Notes: generated from the sequence alone by a model not told the origin. A stretch of DNA of 64,000 nucleotides from Serratia sp. AKBS12 (GCF_024793895.1 NZ_JANUSB010000010.1:124001-188000), one strand, 5' to 3'; shown: positions 37,402-48,312, numbered from the stretch's first letter. A program made the numbers and translations.

Positions 37402-39906
37402 ATGGCTGGGGATGACCGCGAACCCATTGGGCGCAAAGGCAAGCAACCGAAACGCAGCGCGCCGCGCAAGCCGCAGCGTCGTCGCAGAGACGACTATGAT
37501 GATTTTGAAGCAGATGACTATCAGGATGAGTATGACGATGAAGACTATGATGACCAGGAGCAACGCATGCCGCGTAAGGTAAAAGCTGCCCCACCGCGTA
37601 AAAAACGCCGTTGGCTTGGCCTGATGGTTAAAATCATTCTGGTGCTTGCCGTATTGCTGGCGGTTTACGGCGTATACCTTGATTCACAGATCCGCAGCCG
37701 CATTGACGGCAAGGTCTGGCAACTGCCGGCGGCGGTCTATGGCCGCATGGTCAACCTTGAACCGGGCATGCCGTACAGCAAAAAGGAAATGGTCGATCTG
37801 CTGGAGGGGATGCAGTACCGCCAGGTGAGTCGCATGACGCGTCCGGGGGAATTTACCGTACAGGCCAACAGCATCGAAATGCTGCGTCGTCCGTTTGACT
37901 TCCCGGATGGCAAGGAGGGCCAGATCCATGCGCGTCTCGATTTCCAAAACAACCGGCTTGCCAAAATCGAAAACATGGAAAACCGGCGCAGTTTCGGTTT
38001 CTTCCGCCTGGATCCACGGCTGATCACCATGCTGCAATCACCTAACGGTGAACAGCGGCTGTTTGTGCCGCGCAGCGGTTTCCCCGATCTGCTGGTGGAT
38101 ACGTTAATCGCTACCGAAGACCGCCACTTCTATGAGCATGGCGGCGTCAGTCCGTACTCCATTGGCCGGGCGCTGGTGGCCAACCTGACCGCCGGCCGTG
38201 CGGTGCAGGGCGGCAGTACCCTGACGCAACAGTTGGTAAAAAACCTGTTCCTGACCAACGAGCGCTCGCTGTGGCGTAAGGCCAACGAAGCCTACATGGC
38301 GTTGCTGGTCGATTACCGTTACAGCAAGGATCGCATTCTGGAGCTGTACCTGAACGAGGTATATCTCGGCCAGAGCGGCAGCGATCAGATTCGTGGTTTC
38401 CCGCTGGCCAGTCTGTATTACTTCGGTCGCCCGGTCGACGAGCTGAGCCTCGATCAGCAGGCGTTGCTGGTCGGCATGGTGAAGGGGGCATCGCTGTATA
38501 ACCCGTGGCGTAACCCGAAACTGGCGCTCGAACGCCGTAACCTGGTGTTGAAACTGCTGCAGAACCAGGGAGTTATCGATGCCGAGCTGTACAATATGCT
38601 CAGCGCGCGTCCATTGGGCGTGCAGCCGAAAGGCGGCGTCATCACCCCGCAACCGGCCTTTATGCAATTGGTGCGTCAAGAATTGCAGGCCAAACTGGGC
38701 GACAAGGTCAACGACCTGTCGGGCGTGAAGATCTTCACCACCCTCGATCCGGTATCGCAGGATGCGGCGGAAAAAGCGGTGGAAACCGGCGTGCCGGCGC
38801 TGCGTGCCGCGCGTAACGTCAAGGATCTGGAAGCGGCGATGGTGATCGTCGATCGCTTCAGTGGCGAAGTGCGCGCCATGGTCGGTGGCTCCGATCCGCA
38901 ATATGCCGGCTTCAACCGTGCGATCCAGGCGCGCCGTCTGGTGGGTTCTCTGGCCAAGCCGCCAACCTATCTGACCGCGCTGTCTGAACCGGACAAGTAC
39001 CGTTTGAACACCTGGCTGGCGGATGCGCCACTGTCGCTCAAGCAGCCGAACGGCAGCGTATGGCAGCCAAACAACTACGATCGCCGGTTCCGCGGCAAGG
39101 TGATGCTGGTGGATGCGCTGGCCAACTCGCTGAACGTACCGACGGTAAATCTGGGGATGGCGGTCGGGCTGGACCAAATCAGCGCCACGCTGCAACGTCT
39201 GGGCATTCCGAAGGCGGAAATCAACCCGGTGCCGTCGATGCTGCTGGGGGCGATAGGCCTGACGCCGATGGAAGTGGCACAGGAATATCAGACCATCGCC
39301 AGTGGCGGTAACCGTGCGCCGCTGTCTGCCCTGCGCTCGGTGATCGCCGAAGATGGCAGCGTGCTGTACCAGAGTTTCCCGCAGGCGGAACGCGTGGTGC
39401 CGGCACAGGCGGCCTATCTGACGCTGTATGCGATGCAACAGGGCGTCGCGCGCGGTACTTCGCGCTCGCTGTCGGTGAAGTTCCCGAATTACCATCTGGC
39501 CGCCAAGACCGGCACCACCAACGACCTGCGTGACAGCTGGTTCGCCGGCGTGGACGGTAAAGAGGTGGCGATTGCCTGGGTGGGGCGCGACAACAACGGC
39601 CCGGCCAAGCTGACCGGCGCCAACGGCGCGCTGACGCTGTACCGCCGTTATCTGGAAAACCAGACACCACTGCCGTTGATGCTGCAACCACCGGAGGGCA
39701 TCAGTCAGATGAACATTGACGGCGACGGCAACTTTATCTGTGGTGGCGGTGGGCGTACTCTGCCGGTATGGACCGATAACCCGGACGGGCTGTGTCAGGC
39801 CAGCCAGGCAGCTATTCAGCAACAGCAGGAACAGCAGCAGCCGCAAAACGAGCAGAAAGGTGCCGACGGCGTTGCCGGCTGGATTAAGGACATGTTCGGC
39901 CAATAA
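37402..39906 (+). CDS. mrcB: Penicillin-binding protein 1B
   Basis: Bifunctional peptidoglycan synthase of 834 residues: a charged cytoplasmic tail ([19 protein letters not shown]), one membrane helix (about residues 72-92), the UB2H domain, the glycosyltransferase with catalytic Glu in [10 protein letters not shown], and the transpeptidase with Ser in GSLAK, SLN and KTGTT boxes. ATG 37402 gives [14 protein letters not shown] as in E. coli. The C-terminal Gln-rich tail ends [12 protein letters not shown]. It is followed by a strong terminator and then the Fur-controlled fhu operon. Confidence 0.96.
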   Translation: MAGDDREPIGRKGKQPKRSAPRKPQRRRRDDYDDFEADDYQDEYDDEDYDDQEQRMPRKVKAAPPRKKRRWLGLMVKIILVLAVLLAVYGVYLDSQIRSRIDGKVWQLPAAVYGRMVNLEPGMPYSKKEMVDLLEGMQYRQVSRMTRPGEFTVQANSIEMLRRPFDFPDGKEGQIHARLDFQNNRLAKIENMENRRSFGFFRLDPRLITMLQSPNGEQRLFVPRSGFPDLLVDTLIATEDRHFYEHGGVSPYSIGRALVANLTAGRAVQGGSTLTQQLVKNLFLTNERSLWRKANEAYMALLVDYRYSKDRILELYLNEVYLGQSGSDQIRGFPLASLYYFGRPVDELSLDQQALLVGMVKGASLYNPWRNPKLALERRNLVLKLLQNQGVIDAELYNMLSARPLGVQPKGGVITPQPAFMQLVRQELQAKLGDKVNDLSGVKIFTTLDPVSQDAAEKAVETGVPALRAARNVKDLEAAMVIVDRFSGEVRAMVGGSDPQYAGFNRAIQARRLVGSLAKPPTYLTALSEPDKYRLNTWLADAPLSLKQPNGSVWQPNNYDRRFRGKVMLVDALANSLNVPTVNLGMAVGLDQISATLQRLGIPKAEINPVPSMLLGAIGLTPMEVAQEYQTIASGGNRAPLSALRSVIAEDGSVLYQSFPQAERVVPAQAAYLTLYAMQQGVARGTSRSLSVKFPNYHLAAKTGTTNDLRDSWFAGVDGKEVAIAWVGRDNNGPAKLTGANGALTLYRRYLENQTPLPLMLQPPEGISQMNIDGDGNFICGGGGRTLPVWTDNPDGLCQASQAAIQQQQEQQQPQNEQKGADGVAGWIKDMFGQ

Positions 39907-39959
39907 TTCAGCCGCAGAAATGTAAAATAGCCTATAAGAATCCGCTTGTTTTGTTATTC

Positions 39960-39995
39960 AGCCCGCAGCTTTCGGTTGCGGGCTTTTTTGTTTTT
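39960..39995 (+). terminator. Rho-independent terminator of mrcB
   Basis: AGCCCGCA pairs perfectly with TGCGGGCT around a 9-nt loop, followed by TTTTTTGTTTTT. Confidence 0.93.
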
Positions 39996-40105
39996 GGCAT
40001 CAGGATATTTAGCGCCGGTTAATCGGGCCGAATGCGCATCGTTACTGGTTTCCCTTAACGGAAATCAGCTTGCAGTTCAATTACGCTTCTGCATAAAATG
40101 CGACG

Positions 40106-40124
40106 CTTATAATAATTATTATCG
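40106..40124 (+). promoter_or_regulatory. Fur box of the fhu operon
   Basis: ATAATAATTATTAT (40109-40122) is a perfect 14-bp palindrome inside a match to the Fur consensus GATAATGATAATCATTATC. It lies about 40 bp before the fhuA start, the place expected for iron-dependent repression. Confidence 0.75.
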
Positions 40125-40160
40125 TTTACATTCGTTATCACCGACATCAGAGAAAAAACC

Positions 40161-42359
40161 ATGCCGACCAAGCGTCCTTCTTCATCCCAGGCTGTGTTCA
40201 GCCGATTTCCCGTGCGCGGTGCGGCGCTCGCCATTGCCGCTGCGTTAGGCTCCTTCAGCCTGCCGTCTTTGGCCGCCGACAGCGCGGCCAGCAGCGGCAA
40301 GGAAGATACGCTCACCGTGGTGGGCAGCAGCAGTGCGCCGCAGGAGAGCGCCTGGGGGCCGGTAGGCACCTACGCCGCCAAGCACAGCGCCACCGGCACC
40401 AAAACCGATACGCCGCTGGTGAAAACGCCACAGTCGGTATCGGTGGTAACACGTGAAGAGATGGACATGCGCCAGCCGGACACGGTAAAAAGCGCGCTGG
40501 CCTATACGCCAGGTGTGATGGTCGGCAACCGTGGCGCCTCTACCGCCTATGATGCGGTGAACATTCGCGGCTTCAGTTCGGTCGGCACCAATATGTATCT
40601 GGACGGCCTGAAGCTACAGGATGACAACTATTCGATTTTTCAGATCGATCCCTACTTCCTGGAGCGTGCCGAAGTGCTGCGCGGGCCGTCTTCGGTGCTG
40701 TACGGCAAAAGCAATCCGGGCGGGGTGGTGGCGTTGGTCAGCAAACGCCCGACTACCGAGCAACTGCGCGAAGTCCAGTTCAAGATGGGCACCGACAATC
40801 TGTTCCAGACCGGGTTTGACTTTGGCGGTGCGCTGGATGACGCCGGCGTTTATTCGTATCGCCTGACCGGCCTGGCGCGCGACGAAGATCAGCAGCAGGT
40901 GGGAGAGAAGAGTAAACGCTACGCCATTGCGCCTTCCTTTACCTGGCGACCGGACGATCGCACCTCGCTGACGCTGCTCAGCAGCTTCCAGGACGATCCG
41001 AGCGTGGGTTATTACGGCTGGCTGCCAAAAGAAGGCACGGTTGAAAACGGTATCAACGGCAAGCTGCCAACCAGCTTCAACGACGGCGAGCCAGGTTACA
41101 ACAATATCTCGCGCAAGCAGCAGATGCTGGGTTATGCCTTTGAGCACGGCTTCAACGACGTATGGACCGTGCGGCAAAACCTGCGCTATTCCAAAATGGA
41201 CATCGATTACCGTTCTATCTATGGATCGGGCATCAGCGCCAGCAACCCTGCCGAGCTGACGCGCGGGGTGATGAACTCGAAGGAACACCTGTCCAGCTTT
41301 GCGGTGGATACGCAGGCGCAGGCCAGGTTCGCTACCGGCGCCGTCGATCACACCCTGTTGCTGGGCGTAGATTATATGCGCATGCGTAACGACGTGATTT
41401 ACCAGTATGGCAGCGCGTCCAGTCTGAACGTCATTGCTCCGCAGTACGGTAACCAGAGTTACACGATTAACGGCGGCGCCAGCCAGCTTAATCGGCAGGA
41501 GCAGACCGGCCTGTATGTTCAGGATCAGGCCGAGTGGAATAACTGGGTGCTGACCATGGGCGGCCGTTATGACTGGAGCGACACCAACAGCACCAACCGT
41601 TTGGACGGCGATTCGGTATCCCGACAAAAGGATAATCAGTTCACCGGACGTGCCGGTCTGAATTATGTATTTGATAACGGCGTTGCGCCTTACCTCAGCT
41701 ACAGCGAATCCTTCGAGCCGACCTCCGGTGCCGATATTGCTGGCAACGTGTTCTCTGCATCCAAAGGCCGGCAGTATGAAGCCGGCGTGAAGTATGCGCC
41801 GGCAGATCGTCCGATCACCGCCAGCATGGCGATTTATCAGTTGACCAAAACCAACAACAAGGTGGCCGATACCGATCACCCCGGCTTTACCAAGCAGGGG
41901 GGCGAAATCCGCTCGCGCGGCGTAGAGCTGGAGGCCAAGGCGGCGCTGACCGCCAATGTCAACCTGCTGGGTTCGTATACCTATACCGATGCCGAATACA
42001 CCAAAGATACCACCCTGCAGGGTAATGCCCCGGCAGCCATGCCCAAGCACATGGCGTCGCTGTGGGCGGATTACACCTTCTACGAAACGGCGCTCAGCGG
42101 CCTGACCCTGGGGTCCGGGGTGCGCTACGTCGGTTCCAGCTACGGCGATGAGGCCAACAGCTTTAAAGTGAAAGACTACACGGTGTTTGACGCGGCGGTG
42201 AAGTACGATCTGACGCGCTTCAACCTGCCGGGCTCTTCCATCGCCATTAACATCAACAATGTGTTTGACAAGGAATACGTCTCCAGCTGCTTTGCCACCT
42301 ATGGTTGCTACTGGGGCGCAGAACGTCAGGTGGTCGCTACCGCAACCTTCCGCTTCTAA
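40161..42359 (+). CDS. fhuA: Ferrichrome outer-membrane receptor FhuA
   Basis: TonB-dependent receptor of 732 residues for ferrichrome-type hydroxamate siderophores. It has a signal peptide (cleaved near SLAA, about 37-38), a TonB box (DTLTVVG), a plug domain (about 80-200) and a 22-strand barrel ending in phenylalanine. The C-terminal YVSSCFATYGCYWGAERQVV with its two cysteines is specific to FhuA. fhuC, fhuD and fhuB follow on the same strand with tight or overlapping joins. A Fur box precedes the gene. Confidence 0.95.
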   Translation: MPTKRPSSSQAVFSRFPVRGAALAIAAALGSFSLPSLAADSAASSGKEDTLTVVGSSSAPQESAWGPVGTYAAKHSATGTKTDTPLVKTPQSVSVVTREEMDMRQPDTVKSALAYTPGVMVGNRGASTAYDAVNIRGFSSVGTNMYLDGLKLQDDNYSIFQIDPYFLERAEVLRGPSSVLYGKSNPGGVVALVSKRPTTEQLREVQFKMGTDNLFQTGFDFGGALDDAGVYSYRLTGLARDEDQQQVGEKSKRYAIAPSFTWRPDDRTSLTLLSSFQDDPSVGYYGWLPKEGTVENGINGKLPTSFNDGEPGYNNISRKQQMLGYAFEHGFNDVWTVRQNLRYSKMDIDYRSIYGSGISASNPAELTRGVMNSKEHLSSFAVDTQAQARFATGAVDHTLLLGVDYMRMRNDVIYQYGSASSLNVIAPQYGNQSYTINGGASQLNRQEQTGLYVQDQAEWNNWVLTMGGRYDWSDTNSTNRLDGDSVSRQKDNQFTGRAGLNYVFDNGVAPYLSYSESFEPTSGADIAGNVFSASKGRQYEAGVKYAPADRPITASMAIYQLTKTNNKVADTDHPGFTKQGGEIRSRGVELEAKAALTANVNLLGSYTYTDAEYTKDTTLQGNAPAAMPKHMASLWADYTFYETALSGLTLGSGVRYVGSSYGDEANSFKVKDYTVFDAAVKYDLTRFNLPGSSIAININNVFDKEYVSSCFATYGCYWGAERQVVATATFRF

Positions 42360-42409
42360 CCGGACAACCGCAGGGGGGCCTAGGCTGCCCTGCGGTGAAA
42401 ACAGGGCCT

Positions 42410-43207
42410 ATGCAGGATAAACAACATCTTCAAGACGCAACGTTCGCGTTGGACAACGCGAGCTTTGCCGTTCCCGGGCGCATACTGCTGCAACCGCTGT
42501 CGCTGTCCTTCCCCCAGGGGAAAGTCTGCGGACTGATCGGTCACAATGGCTCCGGTAAATCCACCTTGCTGAAAATCCTTGGTCGTCATCATCAGCCAAC
42601 CGGCGGCCAGGCGTTGCTTAACCAGAAGCCGCTGCCGCAGTGGGACAGCAAGGCGTTTGCGCGCCAGGTAGCCTATCTGCCGCAGCAATTGCCGGCCGCG
42701 GAAGGGATGACGGTGCGCGAGCTGGTAGCGATTGGCCGCTATCCATGGCATGGCGCGCTGGGGCGTTTTTCTGCCGCCGATCGTCAGCATGTCGAAGAAG
42801 CCATTGCGTTGGTGGGGCTGAAGCCCTTTGCTGCGCGGCTGGTGGACAGTTTGTCCGGCGGCGAGCGGCAACGTGCCTGGCTGGCAATGATGGTGGCGCA
42901 GGATAGCCGCTGCCTGCTGCTGGATGAACCGACCTCCGCACTGGATATCGCGCATCAGGTCGAGGTATTGGCGTTGATCCAGCGCCTGAGCCGGCAGCGT
43001 GGCCTGACGGTGATTGCGGTACTGCACGACATCAATATGGCCGCGCGTTATTGCGATAGCCTGGTGGCGTTGCGTAGCGGCGAGGTCATTGCGCAGGGCG
43101 CTCCGCTGGAGTTGATGCAGGGGCCGGTGCTGGAGCAAATCTACGGTATTCCAATGGGCACGCTGCCGCACCCAAGCGGCGGCGCGCCGGTGAGCTTTGT
43201 CTACTGA
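42410..43207 (+). CDS. fhuC: Ferrichrome ABC transporter ATPase FhuC
   Basis: ATPase (265 residues, as in E. coli) energising import of ferric hydroxamates through FhuB. Walker A (GHNGSGKST), Q-loop (YLPQQLP), signature (LSGGERQR), Walker B (CLLLDEPTSALD) and the H-loop are present. ATG 42410 matches MQDKQHLQDATFAL; the longer frame to 42305 runs back into fhuA. Its last base overlaps the fhuD ATG. Confidence 0.95.
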   Translation: MQDKQHLQDATFALDNASFAVPGRILLQPLSLSFPQGKVCGLIGHNGSGKSTLLKILGRHHQPTGGQALLNQKPLPQWDSKAFARQVAYLPQQLPAAEGMTVRELVAIGRYPWHGALGRFSAADRQHVEEAIALVGLKPFAARLVDSLSGGERQRAWLAMMVAQDSRCLLLDEPTSALDIAHQVEVLALIQRLSRQRGLTVIAVLHDINMAARYCDSLVALRSGEVIAQGAPLELMQGPVLEQIYGIPMGTLPHPSGGAPVSFVY

Positions 43208-44103
43208 TGCGTCATTTTCCTCATGATCCTGTCCGACGCCGCCTGCTGGCGGCGATGGCAGCGGCGCCGTTGCTGTATTCCCTGCCGGGCCGCGCGGCCG
43301 CGTTGCCGGACCTGTCGCGCATTGTCGCGCTGGAATGGCTGCCCACCGAACTGCTGATGGCGCTGGGCGTTACGCCTATGGCGGTGGCCGACATTTACAA
43401 TTACAACCTGTGGGTCAATGAGCCGGCGTTACCGGCGTCGGTGATTGACGTGGGTCAGCGCACCGAACCGAATCTGGAGCTGCTGCAACAATTGCAACCG
43501 TCGCTGTTGCTGCTGTCACAAGGTTATGGCCCCTCGCCACAACAATTGGCACCGATCGCGCCAGGCATGGCATTCAATTTCAACGACGGCAGCGGCAAAC
43601 CACTGACGGTGGCCCGGCAGTCGCTGCGGCAGTTGGCGCAACGGCTAGGGTTGGAGACGCGTGCGCAACGGCACCTGATGCAGTTCGATGCCTTTATCGG
43701 CGATGCGCGTCGGCGGTTGCAGGGGTATACCACGCAGCCGCTGCTGCTGTTTTCGCTGGTGGATGCCCGTCATGCGTTGATCATCGGTCAGCAAAGCCTG
43801 TTTCAGGAAGTGATGGACCAACTCGGCATCGCCAACGCCTGGCAGGGCGAAACCAATTTCTGGGGGTCGGCGGTGGTGGGGATTGAACGGCTGGCCGCGG
43901 TGAAAAACGCGCGGGCGATTTATCTCGATCATGGAAATCAGGCGATGTTGGAGCAGGTTAGTGCGACGCCGTTATGGCAGGCGTTGCCGTTTGTACGCCA
44001 GCGGCAGCTGCGCAAGGTGCCGGCGGTATGGTTTTATGGCGCGACGCTGTCGGCGATGCGCTTTTGTCGTCTGCTGGAACAGGCGCAGGGGGGCAAGCGA
44101 TGA
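43207..44103 (+). CDS. fhuD: Periplasmic ferric-hydroxamate binding protein FhuD
   Basis: Substrate-binding protein (298 residues) delivering ferrichrome, coprogen or aerobactin to FhuBC. The N-terminus has an RRRLLAAMAAAP stretch like a Tat signal, then the cluster A-2 binding-protein fold with IVALEWLPTELLMALGV, RTEPNLELL and GETNFWGS as in E. coli FhuD. The C-terminal VPAVWFYGATLSAM segment is also conserved. The stop overlaps the fhuB ATG, so translation is coupled. Confidence 0.95.
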   Translation: MRHFPHDPVRRRLLAAMAAAPLLYSLPGRAAALPDLSRIVALEWLPTELLMALGVTPMAVADIYNYNLWVNEPALPASVIDVGQRTEPNLELLQQLQPSLLLLSQGYGPSPQQLAPIAPGMAFNFNDGSGKPLTVARQSLRQLAQRLGLETRAQRHLMQFDAFIGDARRRLQGYTTQPLLLFSLVDARHALIIGQQSLFQEVMDQLGIANAWQGETNFWGSAVVGIERLAAVKNARAIYLDHGNQAMLEQVSATPLWQALPFVRQRQLRKVPAVWFYGATLSAMRFCRLLEQAQGGKR

Positions 44104-46088
44104 GCGCGCGACTCCGTCTGATGCCGGTTACGTTGATATTGCTGCTGTTGGCAGTGGCAGGCGGCCTGACCCTCTACAACCTGATGCAGCAGTTGCCGAC
44201 GGCGCTGTGGCCACAGGCGCTGAGCGCACCGGATATCGACGATGTGCGGCAAATGGTGTTTCATTATAGTCTGTTACCGCGTCTTGTCGTTTCGCTGCTG
44301 GCGGGGGCAGGGCTGGGGCTGGTGGGAGTACTGTTCCAACAGGTATTGCGTAACCCGCTGGCTGAACCGGCGACGCTCGGGGTGTCTGCGGGCGCCCAGT
44401 TGGGCCTGACCATCGCGACGCTGTGGATGCTGCCGGGCGGCGAACTGACCCGGCAACTGGCGGCGATGGCGGGCGCCATCGTGGTCGGTGGACTGGTGTT
44501 CGGCGTGGCCTGGGGCAAGCGCATGTCTCCGGTGACGCTGATTCTGGCCGGGTTGGTACTGGGGCTGTACTGCGGCGCGGTCAGCAGCCTGCTGGCACTG
44601 TTCAATTATGAACAGCTGCAAGGGCTGTTTATGTGGAGTACCGGTTCTCTCAATCAGCAGGATTGGAGCGCGGTGCAGTTCATTTGGCCGCGGCTGCTGA
44701 TGGTTGCGTTGCTGGCGGCGTTGCTGATCCGGCCGCTGACGCTGCTGGGGCTGGATGACGGTGTAGCGCGCAATCTGGGGCTGGGTCTGGCGCTGTCGCG
44801 TTTCTGCGCGCTGGCGTTGGCGATTGTCTTCAGCGCCATGCTGGTCAACGCGGTGGGTGTGATTGGCTTTATCGGTCTGTTTGCGCCGCTGATGGCGAAG
44901 ATGCTCGGCGCGCGGCGTCTGGCTCACCGTATGTTACTGGCTCCGCTGCTGGGGGCTATGCTGCTGTGGCTGACCGATCAGGCGATGATATGGTTGACTC
45001 AGGTGTGGCGTGAAATTCCTACCGGTGCCGCTACGGCACTGATCGGTGCACCGTTACTGCTGTGGCTGTTGCCTCGTCTGCGCAGCGCCGCAACGCCGCC
45101 GCCGATGAATCTCGGCGATCGTGTTCCGGCCGAGCGTCGCCATCTGCTGCTGTGGTTGCTGCTGGGCAGCGTACTGTTGCTGGCCGGGCTGGCGGTGGCG
45201 CTGATGTTTGGCCAGAATGCCGCTGGCTGGCACTGGAGCCACGGCGCGGAGTTCGAGGCTTTGCTGCCCTGGCGTTGGCCACGGGTATTGTCGGCGCTGG
45301 CGGCCGGCATGATGCTGGCGGTAGCAGGCACGCTGATCCAGAAACTGACCGGTAACCCGATGGCCAGCCCGGAAGTGCTGGGGATCAGTTCCGGTGCGGC
45401 GTTTGGCGTGGTGGTGATGCTGTTCCTGGTGCCGGGCGATGCCTTTGTCTGGCTGTTACCGGCGGGCAGCCTCGGCGCGGCGGTCACGCTGCTTATCATC
45501 ATGATCGCCGCCGGGCGTGGTGGTTTCTCGACCGAGCGCATGCTGCTGGCGGGTATCGCGCTCAGCACCGCGTTCACCACCACCATCTACCTGCTGCTTG
45601 CCAGCGGCGATCCACGTATGGGCGGCCTGTTGACCTGGATTTCCGGTTCGACCTATTCGGTGACGGCGCCGCAGGCGGTGCGCACGGCGGTGATTGCGGC
45701 ACTGCTGGTGCTCTTGGCACCGCTGTGCCGTCGTTGGTTGACCATTCTGCCGCTGGGGAGCGCCACCGCACGTTCGGTCGGCATTGCGCTGACGCCGGTG
45801 CGGCTGAGCATTCTGCTGCTGGCGGCGACGCTGACCGCCATGGCGACGCTGACCGTGGGGCCGCTGAGCTTTGTCGGCCTGATGGCGCCGCATATGGCGC
45901 GCATGCTGGGATTCCGCCGCGCGCTGCCGCAGATGCTGATCGCAGCAATGTTGGGCGGCCTGCTGATGATGTTTGCCGATTGGTGCGGCCGCATGGTGAT
46001 GTTCCCGAATCAGATCCCGGCCGGGTTGCTGGCGACGTTTATTGGCGCGCCGTACTTCGTGTATCTGCTGCGCAAACAGACGTCGTAA
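44100..46088 (+). CDS. fhuB: Ferric-hydroxamate ABC permease FhuB
   Basis: Inner-membrane permease of 662 residues made of two fused FecCD-type halves (about 1-330 and 331-662), together about 20 helices. Each half has the EAA-like cytoplasmic loop (AEPATLGVSAGAQLG in the first; MASPEVLGISSGAAFG in the second). ATG 44100 overlaps the fhuD stop by 4 bp. It ends the fhuACDB operon. The downstream neighbour is metK on the other strand, not clcA as in E. coli. Confidence 0.95.
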   Translation: MSARLRLMPVTLILLLLAVAGGLTLYNLMQQLPTALWPQALSAPDIDDVRQMVFHYSLLPRLVVSLLAGAGLGLVGVLFQQVLRNPLAEPATLGVSAGAQLGLTIATLWMLPGGELTRQLAAMAGAIVVGGLVFGVAWGKRMSPVTLILAGLVLGLYCGAVSSLLALFNYEQLQGLFMWSTGSLNQQDWSAVQFIWPRLLMVALLAALLIRPLTLLGLDDGVARNLGLGLALSRFCALALAIVFSAMLVNAVGVIGFIGLFAPLMAKMLGARRLAHRMLLAPLLGAMLLWLTDQAMIWLTQVWREIPTGAATALIGAPLLLWLLPRLRSAATPPPMNLGDRVPAERRHLLLWLLLGSVLLLAGLAVALMFGQNAAGWHWSHGAEFEALLPWRWPRVLSALAAGMMLAVAGTLIQKLTGNPMASPEVLGISSGAAFGVVVMLFLVPGDAFVWLLPAGSLGAAVTLLIIMIAAGRGGFSTERMLLAGIALSTAFTTTIYLLLASGDPRMGGLLTWISGSTYSVTAPQAVRTAVIAALLVLLAPLCRRWLTILPLGSATARSVGIALTPVRLSILLLAATLTAMATLTVGPLSFVGLMAPHMARMLGFRRALPQMLIAAMLGGLLMMFADWCGRMVMFPNQIPAGLLATFIGAPYFVYLLRKQTS

Positions 46089-46216
46089 GCCGAGCCCCCG
46101 CGGTACTCTCCGCCATTGGCTTACCAATCCGGGCGGTAAGGCAATCCGGCGGCGGCGGGGGGATTGCCTCCGTTGGCCGGCTGTCGACGCGTTGCTCCAT
46201 GAGCATCCCTCCGTTC

Positions 46217-46248
46217 AAAAAAAACGGCAAGCCAAGGCTTGCCGTTTT
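46217..46248. terminator. Bidirectional terminator between fhuB and metK
   Basis: AACGGCAAGCC pairs with GGCTTGCCGTT; A-rich sequence precedes it and TTTTC follows, so it serves metK on the minus strand (long T-run) and can also stop fhu transcripts. Confidence 0.88.
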
Positions 46249-46265
46249 CATGTTGATGCCGGGGC

Positions 46266-47420
46266 TTATTTCAGGCCGGCAGCGTCCCGCAGCAGTGCGG
46301 CTTTGTCGGTCGCTTCCCATGGGAAGTGCTCACGGCCAAAGTGGCCGTAGGCGGCGGTTTCGCGATAGATCGGCTGCAACAGATCCATCATCTGAATCAG
46401 GCCGTATGGGCGCAGATCGAAGAATTCGCGCACCAGCAGCGTCAACTGCTCGGTTGGCACTTTCTCGGTACCAAAGGTTTCCACCATGATGGAGGTCGGT
46501 TCCGCCACGCCAATCGCGTAGGAAACCTGGATCTCACAGCGGTCGGCCAGGCCGGCGGCCACGATGTTTTTGGCAACATAACGCGCCGCATAGGCGGCTG
46601 AACGGTCAACCTTGGACGGATCCTTACCGGAGAACGCACCGCCGCCGTGGCGTGCCATGCCGCCGTAGGTATCAACGATGATCTTACGCCCGGTCAGGCC
46701 GCAGTCGCCCATTGGACCACCGATGACGAAACGGCCGGTTGGGTTGATGTGGAATTTGGTGGTGGCGCTCAGCCACTCTGCTGGCAGTACCGGCTTGATG
46801 ATTTCTTCCATCACCGCTTCTTGCAGGTCTTTCAGCGCGATGTCTTCGGCGTGCTGGGTAGACAGCACCACCGCATCGATGCCGACGATCTTGCCGTCGT
46901 CATACTGGAAGGTAACCTGGCTTTTGGCGTCCGGGCGCAGCCACGGCAGGATACCGTTTTTACGCACTTCGGACTGGCGCTGTACCAAACGGTGCGCGTA
47001 AGTCACGGGGGCGGGCATCAGCACGTCGGTTTCGTTGGTGGCGTAACCAAACATCAGGCCCTGATCGCCGGCGCCCTGTTCCAGCGGATCGGTACGGTCA
47101 ACGCCCTGGTTGATGTCTGGCGACTGCTTGCCGATAGCGCTCAGTACGGCGCAGGAGTTGGCGTCAAAACCCATGTCTGAATGAACATAGCCGATCTCAC
47201 GTACGGTCTTGCGGGTGATCTCTTCGATATCGACCCAAGCGCTGGTGGTAATTTCGCCACCGACCAGTACCATGCCGGTTTTTACGTATGTTTCGCAGGC
47301 TACGCGAGCTTTTGGATCCTGTTCCAGGATAGCGTCAAGAACCGCATCGGAGATCTGGTCGGCGATTTTATCAGGATGACCTTCAGAAACGGATTCTGAC
47401 GTGAAAAGGTGTTTAGCCAT
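46266..47420 (-). CDS. metK: S-adenosylmethionine synthetase
   Basis: Makes AdoMet from methionine and ATP. The 384-residue enzyme has the signature [12 protein letters not shown], the [12 protein letters not shown] loop and [22 protein letters not shown] 47420 gives [18 protein letters not shown]; a longer frame to 47540 has no support. AdoMet also feeds the SpeD decarboxylase encoded at 16344-17138. Met boxes upstream suggest MetJ control. Confidence 0.97.
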   Translation of the reverse strand: MAKHLFTSESVSEGHPDKIADQISDAVLDAILEQDPKARVACETYVKTGMVLVGGEITTSAWVDIEEITRKTVREIGYVHSDMGFDANSCAVLSAIGKQSPDINQGVDRTDPLEQGAGDQGLMFGYATNETDVLMPAPVTYAHRLVQRQSEVRKNGILPWLRPDAKSQVTFQYDDGKIVGIDAVVLSTQHAEDIALKDLQEAVMEEIIKPVLPAEWLSATTKFHINPTGRFVIGGPMGDCGLTGRKIIVDTYGGMARHGGGAFSGKDPSKVDRSAAYAARYVAKNIVAAGLADRCEIQVSYAIGVAEPTSIMVETFGTEKVPTEQLTLLVREFFDLRPYGLIQMMDLLQPIYRETAAYGHFGREHFPWEATDKAALLRDAAGLK

Positions 47421-47572
47421 TGTATTCTTTACCTTGCATAAGACGGGTTGGAAATTACTGCACAGCGCTGGAGATCCGGGCACCAGGCGAAGGGTCTCCG
47501 CGGATGGCGCGAGATGCATCCTGCAACGCCCCTCTGGCAAAGCCGTTAAGCAGCTTGTCGGTTAACCAGTAT

Positions 47573-47596
47573 AGATGGATTAACATCTGGACGTCT
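47573..47596 (-). promoter_or_regulatory. Tandem MetJ boxes upstream of metK
   Basis: Three adjacent 8-mers, AGATGGAT, TAACATCT and GGACGTCT, match the met-box AGACGTCT at 5, 5 and 7 positions. MetJ binds two or more tandem boxes, and metK is a known MetJ target. They lie about 155 bp before the start codon. Confidence 0.6.
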
Positions 47597-48312
47597 ATTT
47601 TAGGTTATGCTTTAGCCGGATTGCCAGTATTTTTTTGCCGCATCGCTCTTTTACTCAAGCCAGGTGACGCCATTTTCATCGCTTGAAACAGTTGTCGGCC
47701 AATTTTCATTTTGCATTTTGCCCCGGTTACCGGTATAAACTGCGCGCGCGGTTCATTTGGTGCACAGTACGCGGCGGGAGAGGTTGTCAGTTCCCGTGTC
47801 TGCCGGCTGTGGCAACCTGACCAACCGTAGGCGTCGCTGCGACGCCGCCGCTTCATCGAACGGTCACGTTCGTTCACTATATATAGAGGCTGGGTCGTTC
47901 ATCATGAGCGACGCGCGTGGAGGTGGTTGGATTAATGATCCGTTGTCTACCGGTTGTTGGTTCTCAACAGCAGTGCCGTTCTGGCGCCAATTCTTCTGCT
48001 ATCTTCCGTTTTGTCTCTACACCATCAACCCGATGTTACACGCATCTGGGCGCTACTCAGGATTCTCGGGCCGGCTAACGGTCGTCTGACGAACTGAACA
48101 AGGGTAGCCTACAGCCTTCCTGTGGGATGTTTCTTGACCCGATTCACGAGGTTTGAACAGGGTGTCTTACAATTATATGAGTAATAAACCGATCGCTACC
48201 GGCGAACGGCAGGGTAATTCACTGCCGCAAAGGCGGTTTGTCGGGTTGTTCTCGCGGGATGTAGCTGCGATAGTGGCTGACTATATCGTCAGTACCGGAA
48301 GTGAGGCGAGTA
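47597..48312 (+). other. Long metK-speA intergenic region with a small candidate ORF
   Basis: About 700 bp without a recognised gene. The only reading frame of note starts at ATG 47904 and encodes 61 residues (to 48089), starting MSDARGGGWINDP and containing an aromatic, Cys-rich middle (FCYLPFCLYTI). Its ribosome site (GAGG) is 14 bases away, so translation is doubtful. E. coli also carries small ORFs upstream of speA, but no sequence similarity was recognised. A promoter for speA must lie here; none was identified with confidence. Confidence 0.3.

Noticed and set aside
38104-39903. 599-codon minus-strand frame opposite mrcB
   Set aside because: Antisense to a fully conserved penicillin-binding protein, with the His/Arg/Gln-rich composition typical of shadow frames.
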